The notes under the pieces are model-generated. The model was not told where the DNA came from, searched no databases, and worked only from the letters and a program-made list of their open reading frames with translations. Below are positions 9,381-17,797 of a DNA stretch of 64,000 nucleotides, piece by piece (position 1 is the first letter of the stretch; every line of letters begins with the position of its first letter). This DNA comes from Marinobacter adhaerens HP15 (GTDB lineage Bacteria; Pseudomonadota; Gammaproteobacteria; Pseudomonadales; Oleiphilaceae), in NCBI RefSeq assembly GCF_000166295.1, contig NC_017506.1:806001-870000 (forward strand), given 5' to 3'. The translations under genes and the position numbers were made by a program.

Positions 9381-11849
9381 TCAGGCACCCAGCATGGTGA
9401 CCTGCTGGATTGCCTGTCGCTTCTCGACACTCAGCACCAGGCGGGCATCGTCCGCCACCTCATCCAGCCCCTCCCCATAGCAGAGCAGGCCATTGTCATC
9501 GGTGGTGATAACGCCATTGTTCTGCATATTGGCAATGAAGTTGCGGAACAGGCTCTTGTCGAAAAACTCCGGCGCATTCAGGCCGAACAGGATCGACATC
9601 CGCTCGGCCAGCAGCGCGCTCTGTTCCTCCAGTTCAGCGGCGCTGATCTTGCCCGAGCCGTATTTGCGGAGAATGCCCAGAGCGATGTGGTAGCGCTCAA
9701 CCGTCTGGATGATGAAGCGGGACAGAACCCTGAGCCTCAGCATGGCTTCGGTACCTTCCTCGGGTCGACCGATCCGGTCATCTTCCAGGGGCTTCAGCAA
9801 GTCATGTTCGATGAGAACATCAATCCACTGATTGATGACCTTCCTGGCTTCATCGGGCTGGTATTTCAGGAACAGTTCCGATTGCAGGTAGGGGTAGGCT
9901 ACGCTGGCGAGGAACACAATCTTGTCCCGGCCCAGCGAATCCTTGTTCTCGAAAAGGCTGGCGATCAGTGAGGGCAGCGCAAACAGGTGCTGGATGTTGT
10001 TCCGGTAATAGGTCATCAGGATTGCGTTGCTGCCTTCGAGGGCAATAATGTCGCCCAGCTTCTGCGGCTGGCGCGTCACCAGGCCCATGCCTTCACAGTA
10101 GGCGATCCAGTCTTTGCCGGACCCCTCGGGCAGGGTTACCGTTTCCGCATACGGGAAAGCCTTTAGCAGGGCGGCGTATTGATCCATCAAGCGGATCAAC
10201 TGTCCCTCGTCCATGGCCAGTCGCTCGGTACCAAGAAGAACCGTGGCGGCCATGCCGATCGGGTTTACCGCAACCGACGCGTTGATGTTCGACGCTACCC
10301 GGAAGGACAGCTCTGAAACCGCGCTGTTAAGCCACTTCGGACGATACTCGGCGTCGTAGGCCTCGTCGCGCCAACTACCGTGAACATCGTCCAGAACCTC
10401 AGACAAATGAATGGCTTCGCCAAAGTTGACTGAAACCCGACCAAAGGAGTTACTGAGTTTGCGAACGGTCTTGGCAAGACCGAATACGCTTTCTTTTTCC
10501 TTTTTCTTGCCACGAAGTTCACCCAGGTAGGAGCGGCCTTCCATCACTTTCTCATAGCCGATGTACACGGGCACGAATACGATGGGTTTGCGATGGTCCC
10601 GAAGGAAACTGCGTACGGTCATTGCCAGCATGCCGGGGCGGGGCTGCAGCATGCGGCCTGTGCGGCTTCGGCCGCCTTCGATGAAATACTCGACGGAATA
10701 GCCCCGGGAGAACATCACGTGCATGTATTCATTGAACACGGTGGCGTACAGCGGGTTGTCCTTGAAACTGCGGCGCATAAAGAACGCCCCGCCACGGCGC
10801 AGGATCGGGCCGACAATGGGCATGTTGAGATTGATCCCTGCGGCGATGTGCGGAGGCATCAGGCCATTCTTGTAAAGCACGTAGGACAGCAGCAGGTAGT
10901 CGATGTGTGAACGATGGCAGGGCACGTAAACCACGGCATTGTCTTGCGCCACTTCCTTCACCACCCGGATATTGTTGATGGCAATGCCGTTGTAGATCCG
11001 GTTCCAGAGCCATGACAACAGCACCTCCATGAATCGAATCGTGACAACGGACATGCTCGCCGCAATCTCATCCGCATATTTGTAGGCCTTGGCGCGGACT
11101 TTCTCAGGTGGTATGTCGTCTCTGGCAGCGGTCTCCCGGATGGCTTCCTTGACCGCCTGGGTGCGCACCAGACCTGCCACCAGGGTACGGCGATGGGACA
11201 AGTCTGGCCCCAGTACCGCCTGGCGAACCCGGCGGAAGTGGGTTCTCAGGATCCGGGCCAGCTTGCGGTTGGCCCGCTCCTCGCTGTGCCGGTATTCGTC
11301 GATCACCTGTTTCAGTGAGAGCGGCTGGTTAAACTGAACGTAGGTGTTGCGACCATGAACCATGATGATCAGTAACTTCTGAAGCCGGCCGGCGATGGAC
11401 CAGGTGTCGGACAGCAAAAGTTTTACCAAGGACTTTTCCTTGTCCGGGGAGCGCCCCCAGAACAGGGACACTGGAACAATCTGTACGTCCTGGTCCGGAT
11501 GTTCGAGACCGTAGCGAACCAGGGCCTGAAACTCGTTCGTGGGTGCCGGCGCCTGACGCCCCCTGAAAAAGCCACCGATCCGGCGATAGAGGAAAAAGAA
11601 GGAGTGGGACGGGCCGTTCTTCACCGGAAGGGCTTCGGTGGCGCCAGGAAGTCCTGCACGGATAACTTCCTGCTCCAGAACCAGGCGGCTCGACAGCGAG
11701 CTGTATTGCAGCACGTAGCAAACCGGTTTGTCGGGATCCAGAGCGAGGGCTTCAACGCTGTTGCCGCTGACATCAGTCCGGACCCAGATAAACAGTATCT
11801 TGCGAAAAAGGGTCAGGATCAGGCTGCGAATGCCCTGGTAAAGACGCAT
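9381..11849 (-). CDS. plsB: glycerol-3-phosphate 1-O-acyltransferase PlsB
   Basis: 822 residues. PlsB acylates position 1 of glycerol-3-phosphate at the inner membrane, the first step of phospholipid synthesis. The acyltransferase motifs are present: CHRSHIDYL (HX4D near residue 310), GGAFFMRRSF, FIEGGRSRTG and IVFVPVYIGYE. The frame stays open upstream to 12836, but I start at ATG 11849 (MRLYQGIRS): it has GGAG about ten bases upstream, gives the normal length, and the extension would run antisense through nudC. Confidence 0.95.
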   Translation of the reverse strand: MRLYQGIRSLILTLFRKILFIWVRTDVSGNSVEALALDPDKPVCYVLQYSSLSSRLVLEQEVIRAGLPGATEALPVKNGPSHSFFFLYRRIGGFFRGRQAPAPTNEFQALVRYGLEHPDQDVQIVPVSLFWGRSPDKEKSLVKLLLSDTWSIAGRLQKLLIIMVHGRNTYVQFNQPLSLKQVIDEYRHSEERANRKLARILRTHFRRVRQAVLGPDLSHRRTLVAGLVRTQAVKEAIRETAARDDIPPEKVRAKAYKYADEIAASMSVVTIRFMEVLLSWLWNRIYNGIAINNIRVVKEVAQDNAVVYVPCHRSHIDYLLLSYVLYKNGLMPPHIAAGINLNMPIVGPILRRGGAFFMRRSFKDNPLYATVFNEYMHVMFSRGYSVEYFIEGGRSRTGRMLQPRPGMLAMTVRSFLRDHRKPIVFVPVYIGYEKVMEGRSYLGELRGKKKEKESVFGLAKTVRKLSNSFGRVSVNFGEAIHLSEVLDDVHGSWRDEAYDAEYRPKWLNSAVSELSFRVASNINASVAVNPIGMAATVLLGTERLAMDEGQLIRLMDQYAALLKAFPYAETVTLPEGSGKDWIAYCEGMGLVTRQPQKLGDIIALEGSNAILMTYYRNNIQHLFALPSLIASLFENKDSLGRDKIVFLASVAYPYLQSELFLKYQPDEARKVINQWIDVLIEHDLLKPLEDDRIGRPEEGTEAMLRLRVLSRFIIQTVERYHIALGILRKYGSGKISAAELEEQSALLAERMSILFGLNAPEFFDKSLFRNFIANMQNNGVITTDDNGLLCYGEGLDEVADDARLVLSVEKRQAIQQVTMLGA

Positions 11850-12002
11850 AAATGGCAACTCCGTTGACGAAACAGGTGCCAAGTTTACTTGGTTGAGTAG
11901 AGGGCGGAAAGGTGGACCTTTCATTCTTGGCCGGTGCGGCAATGTGGTACATTCTCGATTGATCTTCCAATAACCCAGTTGATGCATCGAATGGTGATCG
12001 CA

Positions 12003-12818
12003 ATGACTCAGTGGATACCGGGCTGGACGACCCGCCGGCCGGAAAACGGCGATCTGATCCTCGCGCTGTCGGGTTCGGGTGTGGTCAAGCCCGATAACGG
12101 CTGGCTGCACAGCGGCGACAGCAGCCTTTTCCGGGGCGAATTGTCCGATTCCGTATCTCTGGGCAGTTACAATGGGCGCGGTGTATTCGTGACCGAACTG
12201 CCGGACACCGACGTCGGTAATCAGGAGGTTGTACCGCTGCGGGATGCGCTTTTGATGGTTAGCGATGCGCCGGCGGATATGCTCAGTACCGGCTTTCAGG
12301 TCTGGCAATGGTGGCGCGACCACCGATTCTGTGGCCGCTGCGGCGAGGAAACCGGTTTCCATCCGCGTGAGCGGGCCAAGTGGTGCGAACCCTGTGGCAT
12401 TCCCTGGTACCCGAGGCTGGCGCCCTGCGTGATTGTCGTCATACGCCGGGATGATCGGCTTCTGCTCGCGAAGTCCTCGCGGGTCAAACGGCACTTCTAC
12501 AGCCTCATCGCCGGTTTTGTTGAACCGGGCGAGAGTCTGGAAGGCGCTGTGCACCGTGAAGTGAAAGAGGAGACCGGGCTGGACGTCACCAATATCCGCT
12601 ACCACGCCTCGCAACCCTGGCCATTCCCCCATCAGCTCATGGTCGGCTTCTTCGCCGATTACGCCGGAGGCGAGCTGGTTCTCCAGGAGGACGAGCTTGC
12701 CGATGCCGACTGGTTCCTGCCGGGCGATACGCCACCGGTACCACCGGAAACCACCATCTCTGGCCGATTGATCCGGGCCATGGAACACGAGATTTCCCGG
12801 GGAGGCATTCCGGTTTGA
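12003..12818 (+). CDS. nudC: NAD+ diphosphatase NudC (Nudix)
   Basis: 271 residues from the ATG at 12003 (MTQWIPGW); upstream ATGs at 11982 and 11991 are possible. NudC hydrolyses NAD(H) and removes NAD caps from RNA. The zinc ribbon uses four cysteines near residues 110, 113, 128 and 131 (CGRCG ... CEPCG). The Nudix box GFVEPGESLEGAVHREVKEE begins near residue 171. The NudC signature SQPWPFP follows near 204. Its stop overlaps the TTG start of murI. Confidence 0.94.
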   Translation: MTQWIPGWTTRRPENGDLILALSGSGVVKPDNGWLHSGDSSLFRGELSDSVSLGSYNGRGVFVTELPDTDVGNQEVVPLRDALLMVSDAPADMLSTGFQVWQWWRDHRFCGRCGEETGFHPRERAKWCEPCGIPWYPRLAPCVIVVIRRDDRLLLAKSSRVKRHFYSLIAGFVEPGESLEGAVHREVKEETGLDVTNIRYHASQPWPFPHQLMVGFFADYAGGELVLQEDELADADWFLPGDTPPVPPETTISGRLIRAMEHEISRGGIPV

Positions 12819-13678
12819 GCAGGCAGTCACCTCCAAGGGTTCTGGTGTTTGACTCCGGTGTCGGTGGTCTGAGCGTTGCGGCCTGCATTCACCGGCAACT
12901 GCCGGGACTGGAGATCGTCTATCTGGCAGACAACGCAGGCTTTCCCTATGGCGAAAAATCCGAGGCGGTTGTGATCGACCGTTGTTGCAGTCTGATCACC
13001 AGAGCGCTCGAGCTCTACCCGTCAGACGCCATCGTGGTTGCCTGCAACACCGCCAGTACCGTGGTTCTGCCGCATTTACGTGCGATGACGGCGGTGCCGG
13101 TTGTGGGGGTGGTGCCGGCCATCAAACCGGCGGCAGCAAAGTCCGTGAATCGGCGAATGGGGCTGCTGGCGACACCGGCAACGGTTCGCAGGCCTTATCT
13201 CGACAGGCTGGTCGAGGAATTCGCTGGCGATTGCAGGATTGAGCGTATTGGCCATCCGGGGCTGGTGCGCTGGGCAGAGGACCTGGTTTCCGGAATCGAG
13301 GTTCCGCTTGCCGAGCTGAGCGAAGCCATGAGGCCTTTTAAAGAGGCCGGTGTGGACACCGTGGTGCTTGGTTGCACTCACTATCCACTGTTACTGGAGA
13401 GTCTGAGGGCGAGTCTGCCGACGGTTCGTTTCTGGGTGGACTCGGGTGAGGCCATTGCCCGACGGGTAGCCTGGCTGCTGGAACAGACCGGTCGGCTTGA
13501 TGTTGCTCAAGGCCCAGTTGCCAGCGCAGGGAAACAACCTGTGAGCGCTGCGCTGTTTTCAGGGCCGGCACCGAAGGGCATCGCGCCCTTCATGGCGGGC
13601 CTGGGGCTGGAGGCCAAACGGGTGAGCGAACAATGGCCGGGAGAGCCTCTGGGGGCTACAGCAACCGGGTCAGCTTGA
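12815..13678 (+). CDS. murI: glutamate racemase
   Basis: 287 residues. MurI makes D-glutamate for peptidoglycan. The motifs VFDSGVGGLSV (start), VACNTAS (first catalytic cysteine, near residue 76) and VLGCTHYPLL (second cysteine, near 187) are intact. The start is TTG at 12815: the only in-frame option before the conserved VLVFDSG, with GGGGAGG about nine bases upstream, overlapping the nudC stop (TTGA). The last 23 bases overlap the convergent DUF2156 gene. Confidence 0.94.
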   Translation: MSRQSPPRVLVFDSGVGGLSVAACIHRQLPGLEIVYLADNAGFPYGEKSEAVVIDRCCSLITRALELYPSDAIVVACNTASTVVLPHLRAMTAVPVVGVVPAIKPAAAKSVNRRMGLLATPATVRRPYLDRLVEEFAGDCRIERIGHPGLVRWAEDLVSGIEVPLAELSEAMRPFKEAGVDTVVLGCTHYPLLLESLRASLPTVRFWVDSGEAIARRVAWLLEQTGRLDVAQGPVASAGKQPVSAALFSGPAPKGIAPFMAGLGLEAKRVSEQWPGEPLGATATGSA

Positions 13679-14663
13679 ACATGGCGAGAAACTCCAGCGC
13701 CGGAATCGACCGTTTGTGACAACAGTAGGTCTTGAAGTTGTCTCCCCTAAAGCGCGACTTTGTAAACTCCAAGCCTTTGAAGTTGTATAGAAAATTGCCC
13801 TTCTCGTAGAGCCCGTGCAACAGGCGTTTCAACAGCCTGCTCTCCTGATGCTCTGTTGCAGGATCCAGTGAAAGGGGTATCAGTCCGAGATCCAGATAAG
13901 GCACGCCTTCCGCCTTGAAGACCTCCATCGCATGAGCCATCAGGGTATAGAAAATGCCCTGTCGGAAATCGGCGTTGGCCCGGGAGATATTGGGCACGTA
14001 GCTGATAATCTCGTTGTTGCGATAAATCGGGTCAAAATAGATAAACCCAACGGCCTTGCCGTCCTGATAGGCGTAGAAATGCCGTTCGTTTTCGCGATAG
14101 TCCATTTCCATGGGACGTATCAGAAAGCGGATTTCATTGCTCTTGCATTTGCGGGTTCGAATCCAGGCCTCGGATATTTCACGGGTGTGATCGTCACTGA
14201 AACGCTCTTTCACCGTAATACCGTTTTTTTCTGCCTGGTTCAAAGCGGTCCGCAGGATCTGTTTTTTCTTTCCGCTGAGGGACCAGCGGCCCAGATCGAT
14301 ACGGGATTCGCTGCCAAACTGGGTGCCGTAGAGACCAAATCGCAGGTGCAGGAAATCGACGACGGGCTTGGAGACCTGGATGTAACTGGCGTTTGGAAAG
14401 CGCTGGTGGAAGCTCTCCAGCAGGTTGCCAAAGTCTTCCGGCGCACAGACGGGATCCGAGAGCACGAAGGTGCCGCCCCATTTGCGCATGTAGGCGATAT
14501 ACCCCATGCCCGGTACATCAAAATATTGCATGCCCGGTTGGAGCGTTGAAAACGATTGGGAATGGGTACCGTACTTCTTCAGGAAGCCGACCCGCTCGGT
14601 AAACGTGAATGAGCCGCTCTCAAGTGTGCCAACCCTGTCCAGTGCGAGTATCTGATCCGACAT
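13656..14663 (-). CDS. DUF2156 (LPG-synthase C-terminal/GNAT-like) protein
   Basis: 335 residues. The sequence matches the DUF2156 family, the soluble C-terminal domain of aminoacyl-phosphatidylglycerol synthases such as MprF: GMGYIAYMRKWGG near the start, FPNASYIQVSKPVVDFL, KKKQILRTALNQAEKNG, and a C-terminal YLDLGLIPLS followed by LYNFKGLEFTKSRF. No flippase membrane domain is present, so it is a stand-alone domain with unknown substrate, possibly transferring an amino acid from aminoacyl-tRNA. It lies 48 bases downstream of a methyltransferase gene on the same strand. Confidence 0.85.
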   Translation of the reverse strand: MSDQILALDRVGTLESGSFTFTERVGFLKKYGTHSQSFSTLQPGMQYFDVPGMGYIAYMRKWGGTFVLSDPVCAPEDFGNLLESFHQRFPNASYIQVSKPVVDFLHLRFGLYGTQFGSESRIDLGRWSLSGKKKQILRTALNQAEKNGITVKERFSDDHTREISEAWIRTRKCKSNEIRFLIRPMEMDYRENERHFYAYQDGKAVGFIYFDPIYRNNEIISYVPNISRANADFRQGIFYTLMAHAMEVFKAEGVPYLDLGLIPLSLDPATEHQESRLLKRLLHGLYEKGNFLYNFKGLEFTKSRFRGDNFKTYCCHKRSIPALEFLAMFKLTRLL

Positions 14664-14711
14664 GCTGCTGCTCCCTGATTGTTTTTGTTGGGTGAATCTC
14701 TAGCAAAGTGC

Positions 14712-15440
14712 TCAGGCCTGCTTGCGTCCGAGAATGGACCAGTAGCAGTTCATGTTCAGGAGTTTGAAGTGCTTCTTGTCCGTGACCTGAAGGCCCAGCC
14801 GCTGCATGTGCTCGGGATAGTTGTAGATTTTGTGGAAGGCATTGTTGGCGAACAGCCAGAAAATGAAGACGGCCATGTACCAGTAAAGCTTCTTGAACAT
14901 TCTGGAAAGCAGGTTGCCAGTAGGGTAGGAAAAGTCACCAACAACAACCCGGGCGTCGGCTTTGCCCAGCCGTATCAGATGTTCGAGGACCCGGACCATC
15001 ATGTCTTCATCGAACACGTTCAGGAAGAAATTGGCCACGACCATGTCGTACTGCTCGAACTCATCCACTTTCATGATGTCGCTGTGGATGCGTCGGATCG
15101 TGAGGTGTGGCGCCTCTTTTTCCTGAGCTTCGGCAAACTTCCGCAGCATGGTTTCGGACAAATCCACCACGGTCACGTCTGCACCCAGCTCGGCCGCCCG
15201 AATGGCGTCCCGGCCATGGCCAACTCCGGCAAACAGAATCCTGTCTCCGGGCCGGACTGTTTCCACATCCAGCATGGCGGTTTTGCAGCGGTGAATATTC
15301 TTGCCGCTATAGAGATTGCTGAGAAAATCGTAGACGGGACCGATGTATTTGTACTTGTCGCGCATGATGACTGCTGCCTGTTCTTGTTCCTTGGATGCTG
15401 TCACCGTTTTTGTCGTTATTGGTCCGAGAATGTCGGACAT
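14712..15440 (-). CDS. class I SAM-dependent methyltransferase
   Basis: 242 residues (217 if the ATG at 15365 is the start; neither has a strong ribosome-binding site). SAM motif I reads ILFAGVGHGRDAIRAAELG, then VTVVDLSETML and a motif-IV-like YDMVVANFFLNVF. A hydrophobic stretch near the C-terminus (YWYMAVFIFWLFANNAF) suggests membrane contact, as in lipid or quinone methyltransferases, but the substrate cannot be read from sequence. It probably forms an operon with the DUF2156 gene. Confidence 0.85.
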   Translation of the reverse strand: MSDILGPITTKTVTASKEQEQAAVIMRDKYKYIGPVYDFLSNLYSGKNIHRCKTAMLDVETVRPGDRILFAGVGHGRDAIRAAELGADVTVVDLSETMLRKFAEAQEKEAPHLTIRRIHSDIMKVDEFEQYDMVVANFFLNVFDEDMMVRVLEHLIRLGKADARVVVGDFSYPTGNLLSRMFKKLYWYMAVFIFWLFANNAFHKIYNYPEHMQRLGLQVTDKKHFKLLNMNCYWSILGRKQA

Positions 15441-15598
15441 TCCGGTAATCAGCGCCTATGGATTCGAGCTTAGAGAACAGGGTGGGAGAAATATGTGCAG
15501 TAATGCGCATTTCAGGATACACAACGTAACGTACTGCAATACTTTGCAAACCCTATCGCGCTTTTATATCGGAGTGTCTGACAATCGATAATCGTATG

Positions 15599-17773
15599 TC
15601 AGAATGAGGCAGCTTTGGCTCTGGTGGATCCGAGAGTTCTGGAAATCTCGGCGGCGGGCCTGGCAGGGCCGTAGAAGAAACCCTGGACCTGATGGCAACC
15701 CAGGCTCCGCAGATAATCCAGTTGCTCGTCGGTTTCTACGCCCTCAGCAACGATCTCCAGCTTGAGTCCATGGGCCATGGCGACAATGGCGTTTACGATG
15801 CACGCACCGTCGTCGCCACTGCGGATGGCTTTCACGAAAGACTGGTCGACTTTGAGGGTGTGAATGGGTAGGCGATGCAGGTAATTCAGTGACGAATAGC
15901 CTGTGCCGAAATCGTCGATCGCGATCCGGACACCCAGAGCTGCCAGTTCCCGGAGCTTCTGGGAGATCTGTTCCAGATCGTTCATGATCACGTTTTCAGT
16001 GATTTCGATTTCCAGGTTGCCGGCCGGGAAGTTGTGGGCCTTTACCTGCTGCATCAGGGTTTCTACAAACCGCGGATGCTCAACCTGTATGGGGGACAGA
16101 TTGACGGCCAACCGGAGGTGGGTGTGGCCCTCCTGGATCCAGCGGCCGACATCCTGGCAGGCCTGGTCGAGAACACGCTCACTGAGCTGGCCTATCAATT
16201 TGGTTTCCTCCGCCAGGGGCAGGAAGTCTCTCGGGTAAAGCAGTCCCCGCTCCGGGTGCTGCCAGCGAACCAGGGCCTCAAGACCCACGACCCGGTTGGT
16301 TGTTGAGCACACCTGGGGCTGATAGAACACTCGCAACTCGTCCCGTTCAAGGGCCTGACGCAGATCCCGCTCGAGGTTCAGCCTGTTGGCTGTATCGATA
16401 CTCATGCTGTCAGAATAGAAGCGGTAACCGTCCTTGCCCTTGCCTTTGACGTGGTACATGGCAATGTCGGCGTTCTGGATCAGCTGATCCATGGTCTCGC
16501 CGGCCTCGGGGAAGATTGCGATGCCGATACTGACACCCACAAAGACTTCGTGATCCCCCAGTTGAAACGGTGCCCGCAGGGCATCAATCAGCTTCTTGGC
16601 GATCTGTCTCGCGTCTTCGTGATTGTGGATGGAGGGCAGGAGCAGGGTAAATTCGTCGCCACCGAACCGGGAAAGGGTGTCGCCCTTGCGCAGGCATTTC
16701 TCGAGCCGGTGAGTCACTGCCTGCAACAGCCGATCTCCCATCGCGTGGCCGAGGGTGTCGTTGATGACCTTGAAACGGTCAAGGTCCAGAAACATAACCG
16801 CCAGCTTCTGGCCACCACGGTTGGCGTGGGTGATCGCCAGCTCAAGTCGGTCCTTGAAAAGTGCACGGTTCGGCAATCGCGTTAAAAGGTCATGGTAGGC
16901 CTGGAAATTGATGAAGGCCTCGGCTTCCTTCCTCTCGGTAACGTCACGAGCGGTCCCATAATAGGTGGCGCCGTTGCCACTGCCGCCTCCTTGCGTGTTA
17001 CCGGAGTGCGGCCAGGTTTGCGGATCGATGGGAAAAGCGGTTATCTCGAAATGACGGGTTGCTCGCCGGCTGCCACGGGTTTTAAGGCGGACTTCCAGGG
17101 TTCGAGGGTTATCTGCAGTGATGTTTGGTCCCTTCAGGGCCAGTGTCCCACGGGTCACGTCCCGGTCGTCGAGAATGTGGCGGAAATGCTGGCCGCAAAG
17201 TTCCGCTGGCTTATATCCGAGCAGGCTTTCTACCTTGCTGTTCACGAAGCAAAAGTGACCGTCCTGATCAAGCATGAACACGATGTCAGGAGAGCTGTTA
17301 ACGATGTAACGATGCAGCGCCTCGGATTTCTCCAGCCGCATCTGGATATGCTCGTGGGCTTCGAGGAGTGACTTTTTTCCGATCACGCTCTCAACGGTGG
17401 CCAGCAGTTCCTCAGGATCAAAGGGTTTACGGATGTAGTCCAGGGCGCCCCGCCGCAGTGCGCGGCTCACAGCACTGAACGAACTTTCGCCGCTGACCAC
17501 GATCACGCCGCAATCCGGCTGCCCGATGGCAAGGTGTGCCATAACGTCGAAACCTGTGACCTCGGGCATCCGGAGATCCAGCAAGGCCAGGTCGAAGGTT
17601 TGCTGGTCGATTAGCTCGCAGGCTTTTCGGCCCCCGTGAGCTTCCGCAACGTCATAACCCCGGCTACGCAGCAGCGAAGCCAGTGTATTGAGCAGGCGGG
17701 GTTCGTCATCTGCTACCAGTATCCGTGCCGTTAACCCGTGACTGAAAGGCTGATCAGTATGTTCAGGTGCCAT
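15599..17773 (-). CDS. response regulator with PAS, GGDEF and EAL domains
   Basis: 724 residues. Domain order: receiver (residues 15-130, phospho-Asp 66 in LALLDLRMPE), PAS (about 150-265, VNSSPDIVFMLDQDGHFCF), GGDEF (about 295-455, RFGGDEF intact, with RKGD as a c-di-GMP inhibitory site five residues before it) and EAL (about 470-715, LEALVRWQHP and DDFGTGYSSLNYL). Both diguanylate cyclase and phosphodiesterase motifs look intact. It starts 24 bases after the HDOD histidine kinase gene, so the two are most likely a cognate two-component pair. Confidence 0.93.
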   Translation of the reverse strand: MAPEHTDQPFSHGLTARILVADDEPRLLNTLASLLRSRGYDVAEAHGGRKACELIDQQTFDLALLDLRMPEVTGFDVMAHLAIGQPDCGVIVVSGESSFSAVSRALRRGALDYIRKPFDPEELLATVESVIGKKSLLEAHEHIQMRLEKSEALHRYIVNSSPDIVFMLDQDGHFCFVNSKVESLLGYKPAELCGQHFRHILDDRDVTRGTLALKGPNITADNPRTLEVRLKTRGSRRATRHFEITAFPIDPQTWPHSGNTQGGGSGNGATYYGTARDVTERKEAEAFINFQAYHDLLTRLPNRALFKDRLELAITHANRGGQKLAVMFLDLDRFKVINDTLGHAMGDRLLQAVTHRLEKCLRKGDTLSRFGGDEFTLLLPSIHNHEDARQIAKKLIDALRAPFQLGDHEVFVGVSIGIAIFPEAGETMDQLIQNADIAMYHVKGKGKDGYRFYSDSMSIDTANRLNLERDLRQALERDELRVFYQPQVCSTTNRVVGLEALVRWQHPERGLLYPRDFLPLAEETKLIGQLSERVLDQACQDVGRWIQEGHTHLRLAVNLSPIQVEHPRFVETLMQQVKAHNFPAGNLEIEITENVIMNDLEQISQKLRELAALGVRIAIDDFGTGYSSLNYLHRLPIHTLKVDQSFVKAIRSGDDGACIVNAIVAMAHGLKLEIVAEGVETDEQLDYLRSLGCHQVQGFFYGPARPAAEISRTLGSTRAKAASF

Positions 17774-17797
17774 CGGTCTGTGTCCGTTGTTTCTGCG

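Noticed and set aside
11850..12836. In-frame extension of plsB adding 329 residues at its N-terminus
   Set aside because: It runs antisense through the whole nudC gene, has no PlsB similarity, and the ATG at 11849 has a good ribosome-binding site and gives the normal length.
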